Shown in pieces: positions 26,172 to 35,134 of a stretch of DNA of 64,000 bases. Both the position numbers and the translations under genes were made by a program. Positions within the stretch are counted from its first letter, which is position 1; each line of letters begins with the position of its first letter. The notes beneath the pieces are model-generated. The model was given only the letters and a program-made list of their open reading frames with translations, was not told where the DNA came from and did not search any database. The DNA lies in assembly GCA_036004405.1 (NCBI GenBank), contig DASYRM010000037.1:1-64000 (forward strand), written 5' to 3'. Source of the DNA: DASYRM01 sp036004405. Lineage in GTDB: Bacteria > Acidobacteriota > Vicinamibacteria > Vicinamibacterales > UBA2999.

Positions 26172-28085
26172 ATGATGGCTCTCCGTCCTCTCGCGGTTGC
26201 GCAACGAGGCATCGCACTGGCGGCGTCGGGTCTCGTCGGCCCGTTCCTGTCGCCGGGTTCGCTCACCGCCGCCGAGCGTCTGCGGCTGATCGACGGCGTC
26301 GAGCGCGTGCTCGAGGGCGTCTACACCCACCTGCCGCTGAAGCGTGCGCGCTACGGGTTCGATCCGGTGCAGCGCCTGCGCATCCTGCGCTCCCAGCTCA
26401 AGGAGCTGAGCGACGACGCGTTCCACGTCCAACTGGCGGATATCATCACGCGGCTCCGCGATGCGCACACGCTGTATACCGGCCCCGCGTCGCTCGAGAG
26501 CAAGGTCGCGGCGCTGCCGTTCCTGGTCGAGATGATCGGCTCGGTGAGCACGCCCACCTACGTGGTCACCAAGGTCGGACACCACCTCGACTCGTCGTTC
26601 AAGCCTGGCGTCGTGCTGGAGTACTGGAACGGCGTCCCGATCGATCGGGCGGTGCTGCGCCACGCCGAGGAGGAGTTCGGCGGACGTCCTGACAGCCAGC
26701 GCGCCTGGGCGGTGCAGAGCCTGACGCTGCGGTCGCTGCAGTACGGCCCGCCGCCGGACGAGCACTGGGTCATCCTCGGCTATCTCGCCGGCGACGGCGC
26801 CGGGCCGTCGAAGGAGATCAAGCTGCCGTGGCAGATCGTCGACCCCAGCGAGGTCGATCCGCTGCTGTCGGGCGGTCCCACCGGAACGCGTGCCAAGGCG
26901 CTGCGGCGCACGCGCGCGGTGCATCCGGCGGCCGAAGCGATTCGTCGCGCGAAGATGCTGCTCTTCGCGCCGCACGCGCTGAAAGGGTCGCAGGCGACGG
27001 CGCCCAAGCCGATGACCCCGCGCAGGGGCGCGCGCCGGCCGCTCAAGGCCACCATCATCTCGACCGAACTGACCAAGACGCTCAAGGTGATGTCGATCGA
27101 TGCGCCGGGCGGGCCGTTCGGCTATCTGCGCATCTTCGGGTTCGACGAGGAGCCGGGGCCGTTCATCGACGAGCTCATTCGGCTGATCCCGCTGCTGCCG
27201 GATCGCGGTCTCATCATCGACATCCGCGGCAATCCGGGCGGCTACATCTGGGCGGCGGAGCTGGCGCTGCAGCTGTTCACGCCCAACCGCATCGAGCCGA
27301 CGCGCTTTTCGGCGCTGGCGACGCCGTTCACACGCCAGATCGCCTCCATCGGCGACGTGGCGGAAGACCTGGCCCCGTGGAAGCGCTCGCTGGACGAAGC
27401 GGTCCGCAACGGCGAGCTCTATGCGCAGACCATCCCGATTACCGATCCGGACGCCTGCAATGCCCTCGGGCAGATGTACGGTGGTCCGGTCGTCCTGGTG
27501 GCCGATTCCACCACCTACTCATCGGGCGACCTCTTCTCCGCGGGGTTCGTCGACAATCGGATGGGCCCGTTCATGTGCGTCGGCTCGGCGACCGGCGCCG
27601 GCGGTGCCAACGTCTGGTCCTACGGCGAGCTGCGGAAAGCGCTCGCCGGCTCACCGGCGGCCCTGCCGACGCTTCCCGACGGCATCGACCTGTCGTTCGC
27701 GTTCCGGCGCGCCACGCGCGCCCGTGCCAACGAAGGCATTCCGATCGAGGACGTCGGCATCTCCGGCACTTCGTACGAGATGACGCGCGACGACCTGCTG
27801 AACGGCAATCCCGATCTGATTGCCACCTGCATCAGGGTGCTGAAGGAGCAGCCGTTCTCGCGTCTGACGGCGGTCGTCGATACGGCGGCGAGGACGATCC
27901 AGGTGGCGACGAGCGGGTTGGATCTCGTGGACGCGAAGTTCGACGGGCATTCAGGCGCGAGCGGGCCGGTGGACGCCCAAGGCGCGATCACCATCAGCTA
28001 CCCGCCGCGAACAAAGACGGTCGAACTGGCTGGGTGCCTCGGCCCCGATACCCTGCAGCGGCGGCGAATCTCGCTCCGCCCTTAG
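26172..28085 (+). CDS. S41-family (C-terminal processing-like) peptidase
   Basis: 637 residues from ATG 26172, with GAAAGGG upstream. No clear signal peptide is seen, though MALRPLAVAQRGIALAASG is mildly hydrophobic. The N-terminal helical part (30-120) contains ITRLRDAHTLY, as in S41 'tail' domains. The catalytic core lies around 315-480: FGYLRIFGF, RGLIIDIRGNPGGYIWAAE and VLVADSTTYSSGDLFSAGF, where S in YSSGD is the predicted nucleophile. A basic, low-complexity insert (about 225-300) separates the two parts in the place where a PDZ domain often sits. A convergent hairpin follows the stop. Confidence 0.85.
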   Translation: MMALRPLAVAQRGIALAASGLVGPFLSPGSLTAAERLRLIDGVERVLEGVYTHLPLKRARYGFDPVQRLRILRSQLKELSDDAFHVQLADIITRLRDAHTLYTGPASLESKVAALPFLVEMIGSVSTPTYVVTKVGHHLDSSFKPGVVLEYWNGVPIDRAVLRHAEEEFGGRPDSQRAWAVQSLTLRSLQYGPPPDEHWVILGYLAGDGAGPSKEIKLPWQIVDPSEVDPLLSGGPTGTRAKALRRTRAVHPAAEAIRRAKMLLFAPHALKGSQATAPKPMTPRRGARRPLKATIISTELTKTLKVMSIDAPGGPFGYLRIFGFDEEPGPFIDELIRLIPLLPDRGLIIDIRGNPGGYIWAAELALQLFTPNRIEPTRFSALATPFTRQIASIGDVAEDLAPWKRSLDEAVRNGELYAQTIPITDPDACNALGQMYGGPVVLVADSTTYSSGDLFSAGFVDNRMGPFMCVGSATGAGGANVWSYGELRKALAGSPAALPTLPDGIDLSFAFRRATRARANEGIPIEDVGISGTSYEMTRDDLLNGNPDLIATCIRVLKEQPFSRLTAVVDTAARTIQVATSGLDLVDAKFDGHSGASGPVDAQGAITISYPPRTKTVELAGCLGPDTLQRRRISLRP

Positions 28086-28106
28086 CGACGAGGCCTAGTC
28101 GTCGCT
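28084..28106. terminator. Convergent hairpin between S41 peptidase and arfB
   Basis: AGCGACGA (28084-28091) and TCGTCGCT (28099-28106) form a perfect 8-bp stem. It contains the last base of one stop codon and the whole opposite stop codon. Confidence 0.45.
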
Positions 28107-28487
28107 GGGGCGGCGTCGCGCGCGTTTGATGGCGCCCTCGCGCCGCTTCGACTCGAGCCGCCTTTCACGGGCGCCGGCCCGCGGCTTCGTCGGCTTGCGA
28201 AGGGCGGGCGGCGCCGCAGCCCGCGCCAGGAGGGCCGCGAGCCGTGCTCGCGCCGCCTCGCGGTTCTGCGCCTGCGACCGGTGGACGCGGCTGACGATGA
28301 CGAGCACGCCGTGGCTGGTCACGCGCGAGCCGCCCAGTGCGATCAGGCGTTTCTTCACATCGGCGGGCAGGACCGATGCCCGCAGATCGACCCGGAGCTG
28401 CACCGCCGTCGCCACCTTGTTGACGTTCTGTCCGCCGGGCCCCGACGCGCGGACGAACGATTCCGAGATGTCGAGCCCCTCGAACAT
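28095..28487 (-). CDS. arfB: Peptidyl-tRNA hydrolase ArfB (ribosome rescue)
   Basis: 130 residues from ATG 28487. It contains the release-factor catalytic loop ASGPGGQNVNKV (GGQ) near the N-terminus, then ATAVQLRVDLRAS, and a basic tail rich in Arg and Lys (KPTKPRAGARERRLESKRR) that in ArfB enters the empty mRNA channel of stalled ribosomes. Length and order match ArfB/YaeJ rather than a full release factor. The frame is open 36 codons upstream, but that part is low-complexity and overlaps the neighbouring gene's end. Confidence 0.92.
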   Translation of the reverse strand: MFEGLDISESFVRASGPGGQNVNKVATAVQLRVDLRASVLPADVKKRLIALGGSRVTSHGVLVIVSRVHRSQAQNREAARARLAALLARAAAPPALRKPTKPRAGARERRLESKRREGAIKRARRRPSDD

Positions 28488-28500
28488 GCTGGCGCCCACG

Positions 28501-28944
28501 CTACGGTTGCTGCGTCCGTCGTTTCGCGCGTTCGCGTCGTTCTTCCTCGAGCGCGTCGTTGCGTTGCGCGGCCGCCGGCCGCAATTCGCTGCCATCCGCC
28601 TTGACGATGCGCTGAAAGGAGAGGCGCGGCAAGGGCTCGTGGGTCGGGTTTCCGGTCACGGTGAGCTTCTCGCCGCTCCGGATCGAGTCTGCCGTCCACC
28701 CGACTTCCGACAGATTCAACCGCCCCGCAAACTCGACCACCCACGTCACCACCTTGCCGTCCTTGTCGGTCACTTCGAGCGACAGCAAGGCGTGCGGGTT
28801 GACGAACCGGAACTGGGTCACGACGCCGGTCACGGTCACCGAGCGCTTGCTGTCGTAGACCGCCGAAAACGAATGATGCGCAGCAGCGAGTCGTATCGAG
28901 ACCACCAGCGCCAGGAGTGTGAGCGATAGCACGCGTCCTCTCAT
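28501..28944 (-). CDS. Secreted DUF6152-type protein
   Basis: 147 residues. A signal peptide (MRGRVLSLTLLALVVSIRLAAA) is followed directly by HHSFSAVYDSKRSVTVTGVV, FRFVNPHALLSLEV and WVVEFAGRLNLSEVGWTADS, the DUF6152 pattern: a small beta-barrel beginning with a histidine pair after the cleavage site. A charged C-terminal tail (ALEEERRERAKRR) is unusual for the family. Its ATG overlaps the stop of the upstream WEG-family gene (ATGA), so the two are one unit. Such proteins often neighbour WEG-family genes in Acidobacteriota; function unknown. Confidence 0.8.
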   Translation of the reverse strand: MRGRVLSLTLLALVVSIRLAAAHHSFSAVYDSKRSVTVTGVVTQFRFVNPHALLSLEVTDKDGKVVTWVVEFAGRLNLSEVGWTADSIRSGEKLTVTGNPTHEPLPRLSFQRIVKADGSELRPAAAQRNDALEEERRERAKRRTQQP

Positions 28945-29717
28945 GGTGCGACTCCTCGCTTCACGGATGCCGGCGGCTCGCACGCGTCGTACGGCGCAAT
29001 CTGCGACGTCGGCGACCACGCCCAGATCTTCTTCAGGACGAGCGGCGCTCGCAGGCTCCAGGGATCCGCGAAAGTGGCCACGAGGTTCAGCGTCTTGCCG
29101 TCGGCGGCGCGCGTGAACCGCTCGGTCACCCGCACCTGCTCGCTGTGTTTCGACCGCCATCCGGTGAGATTGGCCGCGACACCAGACGTCTCGACGACCA
29201 GCGTCGCGCCCTCCCAGCGCCCCACGGAGTAGCCAAGGAGACTGGCGGGGCCGGCCGGCCTCGGACGCCCGTCCATGTGGACGATGCGTCGCGCATCCCA
29301 CTCTCCGTAGTGAAGCTCGATCTCGTCGCGGCCGCGACCTCGGATCTCGATCTGGTGCGGAGCAAACATCTGTCTGGCCAATCCCCACGGCTCGCAGCGC
29401 AGCAGCCCCGGATCGTCGGCGGGATCCAGAGGATAGGTCTCCTTGGCGGCGGCCGTCAGCCGGCTTTCGATGAACGCCCGCTCGCGAGCAGAGGCGTCTG
29501 CCCGCAGTTGTCCGAGAGGCGTGCGGTCGTTGGCCGGATCGTCGACCAGCGCGTTCAGGCGATCGATCAGCACGTCGGTGCAGTAGAACGCGCAGGCCGA
29601 GCCGATGATCGTCGTCGGCGGGTTGCTCCACATGCCTTCGAGCGTCTGCAGTGGAGCCTGGGCCGCGCCGGCCGACGGCAGCGCCAGCAAGATGGACAGC
29701 GCCAGGAGCCTGTTCAC
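28941..29717 (-). CDS. Secreted WEG-family protein (second copy)
   Basis: 258 residues from GTG 29717, chosen because GGAGGG lies upstream and VNRLLALSILLALPSAGAAQ forms a signal peptide. The mature part has MWSNPPTTIIGS, RCEPWGLARQMF, QIEIRGRGRDEIELHYGEWD, VGRWEGATLVVETSG and VRVTERFTRAADGKTLN. The core matches the proteins at 20931 and 54592. It is translationally coupled to the DUF6152-type gene, which suggests that the two secreted products act together. Confidence 0.72.
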   Translation of the reverse strand: MNRLLALSILLALPSAGAAQAPLQTLEGMWSNPPTTIIGSACAFYCTDVLIDRLNALVDDPANDRTPLGQLRADASARERAFIESRLTAAAKETYPLDPADDPGLLRCEPWGLARQMFAPHQIEIRGRGRDEIELHYGEWDARRIVHMDGRPRPAGPASLLGYSVGRWEGATLVVETSGVAANLTGWRSKHSEQVRVTERFTRAADGKTLNLVATFADPWSLRAPLVLKKIWAWSPTSQIAPYDACEPPASVKRGVAP

Positions 29718-29766
29718 ACCCGCACCCTCCGGCGGTCGAAACTCGACCGGGGCGAGTGTAGTGCAA

Positions 29767-29795
29767 TTGACAGCGAGTTGCCCCAGATCTACAGT
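29767..29795 (+). promoter_or_regulatory. Promoter of the molybdenum hydroxylase operon
   Basis: Consensus TTGACA (29767-29772), a 17-bp spacer and TACAGT (29790-29795). ATG 29804 lies 8 nt after the -10 box, so the mRNA should be leaderless or nearly so. Confidence 0.6.
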
Positions 29796-29803
29796 CCGCC
29801 GCA

Positions 29804-30406
29804 ATGGATCCGGTCACTCGACGAGCGTTCATCAAGGGCGTCATTGCGGCGGGAGCCGTCGCGTCGTCGTCCGCGTACCTGTTCCGAGGTCCGGCGTCGC
29901 TGCTCGGGCAGACGACGGCCACCGGCGCGGTCGAGCGGCTGCTCACGCTCCGCGTCAACGGGCAGTCGCGCCGCGTGGACGTGATGAAGCAGGAAACCCT
30001 CGCCACGACGCTCCGCTACAAGCTGGGCCTCACCGGTACGAAGCTGGGGTGCGATCGCGCCGAGTGCGGCGCCTGCACGGTTCTCCTCGACGGCGTGCCC
30101 CACTACTCGTGCTCGGTGCTCACCCACACGGTGCGGTCGCGCGAGGTGCTCACCATCGAAGGGCTCGCCAGCCCCTCCGGCACGCTGCATCCCATGCAGC
30201 AGGCGGTGGTCGAGGAGCAGGGCTTTCAGTGCGCCTTCTGCATGCCGGGCTTCGTCATGTCGGCGGTGGGTTTCCTGAAGGTCAATCCGAACCCGACGCG
30301 CGAAGCGCTCGCGCACGGCGTGTCGGGGAATCTCTGCCGCTGCCAGGACTACAACAAGATCCTCACGGCGCTGATGAAGGGCGCCGAGAACATGCGGAGG
30401 GCGTAA
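29804..30406 (+). CDS. Tat-exported [2Fe-2S] subunit of a molybdenum hydroxylase
   Basis: 200 residues. The N-terminus MDPVTRRAFIKGVIAAGAVA is a twin-arginine signal (R6-R7). The plant-type [2Fe-2S] domain has C83, C88, C91 and C103; the second cluster domain has C143, C146, C178 and C180 (QCAFCMPGF, NLCRCQDY). This is the small subunit of xanthine oxidase-family enzymes such as isoquinoline 1-oxidoreductase and aldehyde oxidoreductase PaoA. Its stop overlaps the next ATG (TAATG). Only this subunit carries the Tat signal, so the partner subunits would be exported with it. Confidence 0.93.
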   Translation: MDPVTRRAFIKGVIAAGAVASSSAYLFRGPASLLGQTTATGAVERLLTLRVNGQSRRVDVMKQETLATTLRYKLGLTGTKLGCDRAECGACTVLLDGVPHYSCSVLTHTVRSREVLTIEGLASPSGTLHPMQQAVVEEQGFQCAFCMPGFVMSAVGFLKVNPNPTREALAHGVSGNLCRCQDYNKILTALMKGAENMRRA

Positions 30407-32856
30407 TGGCGGACGGCACACTCGTTGGCGCCAGCTACGTCCCCGCGGACCACGTGGCCAAGGTCACGGGCCGGGCGAAGTACGCCGAAGACTTCCGGGC
30501 GGAGGGGATGCTCTTTGCCAAGCTGCTGCTGAGCCCGATGCCGCACGCGCGCGTGCGGAACATCGACGCGAGCGCCGCGCTGGCGATGCCGGGCGTGAAA
30601 GCCATCCTCACGGCCAGCGACGTGCCGGATCAGAACGGCGCCGAAAAGGCGCTGACCAACGAACCCTTCTATGCGGGTGAGCCGATCCTGGCGGTGGCCG
30701 CCGTGGACGAGCTCACCGCGGCCGAGGCGATCGAGAAGATTCAGGTCGACCTCGAGCCGCTCCCGTTCGTCATCGATCCGCTGGAGAGTCTCCGCCCAGG
30801 CGCGCCGAACGCCCGGCTCGACGGCAACGTCTGGAGCGCGCCGCGGCCGCCCGCCCCGGGCGGCGGTCCGCCCGCACCGGCGGCGCGCGAAACGGTGAAG
30901 TGGACGCAGGAGGACTTCGCGTCGGCCGGCGAGGGGCAGCTGCCGATGGGGCGCGCGCTCGAGGAGTGGTCCTTCGGTGATCTGGACGCGGCGTTCAAGG
31001 CCTCCGCGCTCACGCTGGACGAGACGTTCGTCGTGCAGTCCACCGGCCATCACCCGATGGAAACGCGGAGCGCGATGGCCTACTGGCAGAACGGCAAGGT
31101 GTATCTGCACGGGTCCACGCAAAGCGTGGCGTTCACGCAGGGCATCATCGCCGGCTGGCTCGGCATCCCGCCCTCGGATGTGGTGCTCATCTGCGAGTAC
31201 ACCGGCGGCGGGTTCGGCAGCAAGGGCGCCGGCGCCGTGTCGATGGCGATTCCGGCGCTCCTGTCGAAGAAGGCGAACGCGCCGGTGATGATGCGCATCA
31301 GCCGCGAGGAGGAGAGCTACATCGGCCGCGCCCGCACCAACATGAGCGGACGCGCCAAGGTGGCCTTCTCCAAGGAAGGCCGCATCCTCGGGCTCGACCT
31401 CTTCATCGTGCAGGACTCGGGCGCCTACGGGCCGATGGGCGACTTCCGTTCCGGCGGGAATGCGGCCTCGCTCATCTACCAGCCGGCCGCCATGCGGATG
31501 CGCGCGATCAACGTGATCACCAACACGCCGCCGCGCTCGCAGCAGCGGTCGCCGGGGCCGATGCAGGCCAACGGGATCATGGAGCCGATCCTCACGAAGG
31601 CTGCCAAGCAGCTCGGGTTGGATCAGGTGGCACTGCGCCGGCTCAATTCACCGGAGGGGAAGGCGCTCTACGGACCGCCTTTACCGAACGGTCAGCGGCG
31701 TCACATCACCAGCGCCTTCGTCAAGGACGCGCTCGACCGCGGCGCCGAGGCGTTCAAGTGGAACGAACGCAAGGCGCGGAGCGGCCAGCGCCGCGGGTCC
31801 AAGGTCCGCGGTGTGGGGGTGACGGTGGGGCCGCACGGCGCCGGATCGATCGGGTGGGACAGCATCATGACCATCCGCCCCGACGGCAAGCTGTACGTCC
31901 AGTCGGGGGTCGGCAACCTCGGCACGCATTCCGTGATGGATCTGGCGCGCGTCGCGGCCGACGTGCTCGCCATGCCGTGGGACAAGGTGGAGGTCGTCTG
32001 GGGCAACACCAGCAAATCGCTGCCGTGGACGTGTCTGTCGGTGGGCAGTCAGACCACGCACGCGATGACCCGCGCCAATCACGCCGGCGCCATGGACGCG
32101 AAGCGGAAGCTGCAGCAGATCGCCGCCATGGACCTGGGCGGCTCGCCCGACGACTACGAGCTGGGCGGCGAGCGCGTGCATCGCCGCGGCAGCCCGGGAG
32201 GTGGTCTGACGTACGCCCAGGCGGCCCGCCGCGCGATTCAGCTGGGCGGCGCCTTCGACGGCCACGCGGTTCCAGACGACGTCAACCCGATGACCAAGAC
32301 GTCGGCCGCCGCGCTGGCCGGCCTGGGGCTCATGGGCGTCGCCAAGGACACCTACCCGCGTGACGGCGACACGTATTCCTTCGTCATCGGGTTTGCCGAA
32401 GTCGAGGTGGACGTCGAAACCGGCAAGGTGTCGCTCGTGGACTTCCTGGCGGTGGGCGACGTCGGCCGTGTCATCAACCCGCGAAGCCTCATGGCGCAGT
32501 TGAACGGCGGCAGCTGCCTCGGCATCGCCCACGCGCTCTGCCAGAAGTGGGTGATCGATCCCCAGTATGGCCTCACGCTCGCGCGGCGCTTCCACTACAA
32601 CAAGCCGCTGACGATTCTCGACGTGCCCGCAAACATGGAGGCGATGGCGCTCGACATGCCGGACCCCGAGACGCCGGTGGGCGCCCGCGGCGTCGGTGAG
32701 CCGCCGGTGGGCGCCGGCTACGGCGCGGTGATGAACGCCATCGCGGATGCGGTCGGTACTGACGTCTTCCGCCGCGCGCCGGTCACCGCCGACATCGTGC
32801 TCATGTCGCTCGAGCACGGCAAGCGCATGCACGAACCGCTGAGGGCACACCTCTAA
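30406..32856 (+). CDS. Molybdopterin-binding catalytic subunit, xanthine dehydrogenase family
   Basis: 816 residues from the ATG that overlaps the preceding stop. Aldehyde oxidase/xanthine dehydrogenase a/b hammerhead domain at about 15-130 (VTGRAKYAEDFRAEGML), molybdopterin-binding domain after that. Landmarks: TGHHPMETRSAMAYW, YTGGGFGSKGAGA, GVGNLGTHSV and the catalytic glutamate E765 in GARGVGEPPVGAG. A Pro/Gly-rich loop near 145-165 and the lack of the canonical S-x-R before PMQANG make it distinct from purine oxidases. The substrate is unknown; aldehydes or N-heterocycles are the usual range. No signal sequence of its own. Confidence 0.92.
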   Translation: MADGTLVGASYVPADHVAKVTGRAKYAEDFRAEGMLFAKLLLSPMPHARVRNIDASAALAMPGVKAILTASDVPDQNGAEKALTNEPFYAGEPILAVAAVDELTAAEAIEKIQVDLEPLPFVIDPLESLRPGAPNARLDGNVWSAPRPPAPGGGPPAPAARETVKWTQEDFASAGEGQLPMGRALEEWSFGDLDAAFKASALTLDETFVVQSTGHHPMETRSAMAYWQNGKVYLHGSTQSVAFTQGIIAGWLGIPPSDVVLICEYTGGGFGSKGAGAVSMAIPALLSKKANAPVMMRISREEESYIGRARTNMSGRAKVAFSKEGRILGLDLFIVQDSGAYGPMGDFRSGGNAASLIYQPAAMRMRAINVITNTPPRSQQRSPGPMQANGIMEPILTKAAKQLGLDQVALRRLNSPEGKALYGPPLPNGQRRHITSAFVKDALDRGAEAFKWNERKARSGQRRGSKVRGVGVTVGPHGAGSIGWDSIMTIRPDGKLYVQSGVGNLGTHSVMDLARVAADVLAMPWDKVEVVWGNTSKSLPWTCLSVGSQTTHAMTRANHAGAMDAKRKLQQIAAMDLGGSPDDYELGGERVHRRGSPGGGLTYAQAARRAIQLGGAFDGHAVPDDVNPMTKTSAAALAGLGLMGVAKDTYPRDGDTYSFVIGFAEVEVDVETGKVSLVDFLAVGDVGRVINPRSLMAQLNGGSCLGIAHALCQKWVIDPQYGLTLARRFHYNKPLTILDVPANMEAMALDMPDPETPVGARGVGEPPVGAGYGAVMNAIADAVGTDVFRRAPVTADIVLMSLEHGKRMHEPLRAHL

Positions 32857-33860
32857 TGGCTGTCATCCGAGACGTCATGCCGGCGTTCGAGCTGCTGCAG
32901 CCGGCCTCGATCGCCGACGCGCTGGAGCTGCTCGATCGCCACGGTCCGTCGGCCTGGGTGCTGGCGGGAGGGCTCGACAGCTTCGACTGGCTCAAGGACC
33001 GCATCAAGCGCCCGTCCGTGGTCGTGGACCTCAGCGGCCTCGCCGAGATGAAGGGCGTTCGTCCCCGCGGCGAGGGTCTTGAAATCGGGGCGATGACCAC
33101 GCTGACCGACGTGGTGCGGCATCCGATGGTGCAGCAGCGCTTCAGCATCCTGAACCAGGCCGCCGAGGCGGCGGCGTCGCCGCAGATTCGCAACCAGGGC
33201 ACCATCGGCGGCAACGTGTCGCAGGACACGCGCTGCTGGTACTACCGCGCCGGCTGGTCGTGCTACCGCGCCGGCGGCAACATCTGCTACGCGGATACGC
33301 CTCAGGCCATCAACCGCGAGCACGCCATTCTCGGGGCCGACCGCTGCGTGGCGGTGAGCCCTTCCGACACCGCACCCGCGCTCGTGGCGCTCGACGCCGA
33401 GATGGTGATCCGGAGCAAGGCGGGGGAGCGGGTCGTGCCGGCCGAGGACTACTTCATCGGCCCCGGCACCGACATCACGCGCATGAACGTGCTGCGGACC
33501 GGTGAACTCCTCATCGCCATTCGCATCCCGGGCACCTGGGCCGGCGCCACCTTCTATTTCGAGAAAGTGGCGGACCGCAACGTGTGGGACTTTCCGCTGG
33601 TCAACGTGGCCTCGGCGATGGTGCTGTCGGGCAATACCGTCCAGCGGATGCGGATTGCCGTCAACGGCGTCGCGGCGCGCCCGCTGCGGCTGGTGGCCGT
33701 CGAGAACGCAATGCGTGGGAAGGCGAGAACCGACGACGCGCTGGCGGCTGCCGGCGAGCTGGCCATCCAGGGCGCCGTGCCGCTGCAGTTCAACGCCTAC
33801 AAAGTGCCGCTGCTCCGCAATCTGGTGAAGCGTGCCATTCGCGGAGCGGAGGGAACGTGA
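32856..33860 (+). CDS. FAD subunit with predicted extra [4Fe-4S] cluster
   Basis: 334 residues, one-base overlap with the preceding stop. FAD-binding domain of the CoxM/XdhB type: WVLAGGLDSFDWLKDR in place of the usual AGGTD, and IRNQGTIGGNVSQDT. After it lies an insertion with C127, C136, C144 and C164 (DTRCWYYRAGWSCYRAGG, NICYAD), similar to the four-cysteine insert that holds a [4Fe-4S] cluster in PaoB and in 4-hydroxybenzoyl-CoA reductase beta subunits. The C-terminal CO_deh_flav_C domain follows. It should pass electrons from the [2Fe-2S] subunit onward. Confidence 0.9.
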   Translation: MAVIRDVMPAFELLQPASIADALELLDRHGPSAWVLAGGLDSFDWLKDRIKRPSVVVDLSGLAEMKGVRPRGEGLEIGAMTTLTDVVRHPMVQQRFSILNQAAEAAASPQIRNQGTIGGNVSQDTRCWYYRAGWSCYRAGGNICYADTPQAINREHAILGADRCVAVSPSDTAPALVALDAEMVIRSKAGERVVPAEDYFIGPGTDITRMNVLRTGELLIAIRIPGTWAGATFYFEKVADRNVWDFPLVNVASAMVLSGNTVQRMRIAVNGVAARPLRLVAVENAMRGKARTDDALAAAGELAIQGAVPLQFNAYKVPLLRNLVKRAIRGAEGT

Positions 33861-34672
33861 ACATCCTGACATGGGGGCGCAACCCCTGGGGCCAGTGGAT
33901 TCTCACGCATATCTCCTGGGGGCTCCTGTGGGCGGCGCTGTTTGCGGGTCTCGCCTTTCTGGTGGCCCACGCGAGCTACATGCTGCTCTCGCGCCATCGC
34001 AAGCGCGAGGCGCACGAGACCGACGCGATGGAGGCCGCGCGGCCGGATCTGCCGCCGCGCATCGCCCGCCACTCGCTGGCGGCGCGGCTCTTCCACTGGG
34101 TGATGGCCGGCGCGATGTTCGTGCTGCTCTTCACGGCGTTTCTGCCGATCGCCGGCGTGAAGTTTCCCTGGGTGGCATGGCACTGGATGGCCGGGCTCGT
34201 GCTCACCGGGTCGATTCTCTTTCACATCGTCCACGCCACCATCTGGATGGACTTCTGGTCCATCTGGGTGGGGCCGTCGGATCTGCCGGAACTGAAGGCC
34301 GAGCTGATGCGCGAGCTGGGGCACGACGTCGCCGGCCCCCGGCCGGGCAAGTACCCGCTGGGCAACCGGCTTTATCACCTGGTGATCGTGCTGGCCGGTC
34401 TCGCGGTGGCGGCCACCGGCCTCACCATGCTGGTGCGGATCCGGACGCCGTTCCTCACCCGGAACCCCTATCTCCTGAGCGACGCGTCGTGGGGGTTCAC
34501 GTATGTGCTGCACGGCCTGGCGGGCGTGTCGCTGGTCGGGCTCGTGATGGCGCACGTCTACTTCGCGGTGCGGCCGGAAAAGTGGTGGATCACCAAGTCG
34601 ATGATTCTTGGCTGGATCACGCGCCGCCAGTACCTCGAACATCACGACCCGCAGCGCTGGGTGGCCCGGTAG
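33857..34672 (+). CDS. Membrane cytochrome b subunit, formate dehydrogenase gamma-like
   Basis: 271 residues from a GTG overlapping the FAD subunit stop by four bases. Membrane helices: WGLLWAALFAGLAFLVAHA, WVMAGAMFVLLFTAFLPIA, WHWMAGLVLTGSILFHIVH, LYHLVIVLAGLAVAATGLT and YVLHGLAGVSLVGLVMAHVY. Histidines in LFHWVM, WHWM, FHIVH, LYHLV, LHGLAG and AHVY are good haem b ligands. The fold resembles FdnI/FdoI-type or thiosulphate reductase cytochrome b. Its place in the operon predicts that the periplasmic molybdenum enzyme reduces quinone through this subunit. Confidence 0.85.
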   Translation: MNILTWGRNPWGQWILTHISWGLLWAALFAGLAFLVAHASYMLLSRHRKREAHETDAMEAARPDLPPRIARHSLAARLFHWVMAGAMFVLLFTAFLPIAGVKFPWVAWHWMAGLVLTGSILFHIVHATIWMDFWSIWVGPSDLPELKAELMRELGHDVAGPRPGKYPLGNRLYHLVIVLAGLAVAATGLTMLVRIRTPFLTRNPYLLSDASWGFTYVLHGLAGVSLVGLVMAHVYFAVRPEKWWITKSMILGWITRRQYLEHHDPQRWVAR

Positions 34673-34689
34673 CGCGGGCGGAGCCACCG

Positions 34690-35103
34690 ATGCGGGCCGA
34701 TCTCAGGGAGCGGTGTGATGCGGTCGAGGAGTGCTACGAGTACATGCTGGCGTACGCCGCGCAGGGCGTGGCCGGCGACTCCGGCAGCGAGAGCAGCGGG
34801 CAGCTTCGCCTCCTGCTGTCACGGGCCGAGCAGGCGCTGACGGGGCTCGGCGACGCCTACGCCGCGGAGGTGGCGGCGCACGGCCTCGAACCCGCCGCGC
34901 GATACCTGGCCTTCCTCGAGGTCCTGGACCGCGATGCCCGCGCGGCGCTCGCGGCCGTGCAGCTCGTCATGGCGCAGCCGTCGATCAGCTCCCAGCTCGT
35001 GGACAATCTGAACGCGTCGATCCACGTGCGGGCCCTGCTGACGGACCTGTTTCTCATCGACGAGATTCTGAAGAGCCGCGTCGCGGACTCGCCGGCCCGC
35101 TGA
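34690..35103 (+). CDS. Small helical protein, last gene of the molybdenum hydroxylase operon
   Basis: 137 residues from ATG 34690, 17 nt after the cytochrome b stop. It is all alpha-helical in appearance, acidic, with no cysteine cluster or signal (MRADLRERCDAVEECYEYML, LLSRAEQALTGLGDAYAAEV, FLEVLDRDARAALAAVQLVM). I recognise no family. A cytoplasmic assembly or maturation factor, like the TorD/NarJ-type chaperones that accompany exported molybdoenzymes, is possible from position and helix content, but the sequence is shorter than those families. Confidence 0.65.
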   Translation: MRADLRERCDAVEECYEYMLAYAAQGVAGDSGSESSGQLRLLLSRAEQALTGLGDAYAAEVAAHGLEPAARYLAFLEVLDRDARAALAAVQLVMAQPSISSQLVDNLNASIHVRALLTDLFLIDEILKSRVADSPAR

Positions 35104-35134
35104 CCAGATCGGTGCGCCGGTACTCGAGGACCGC

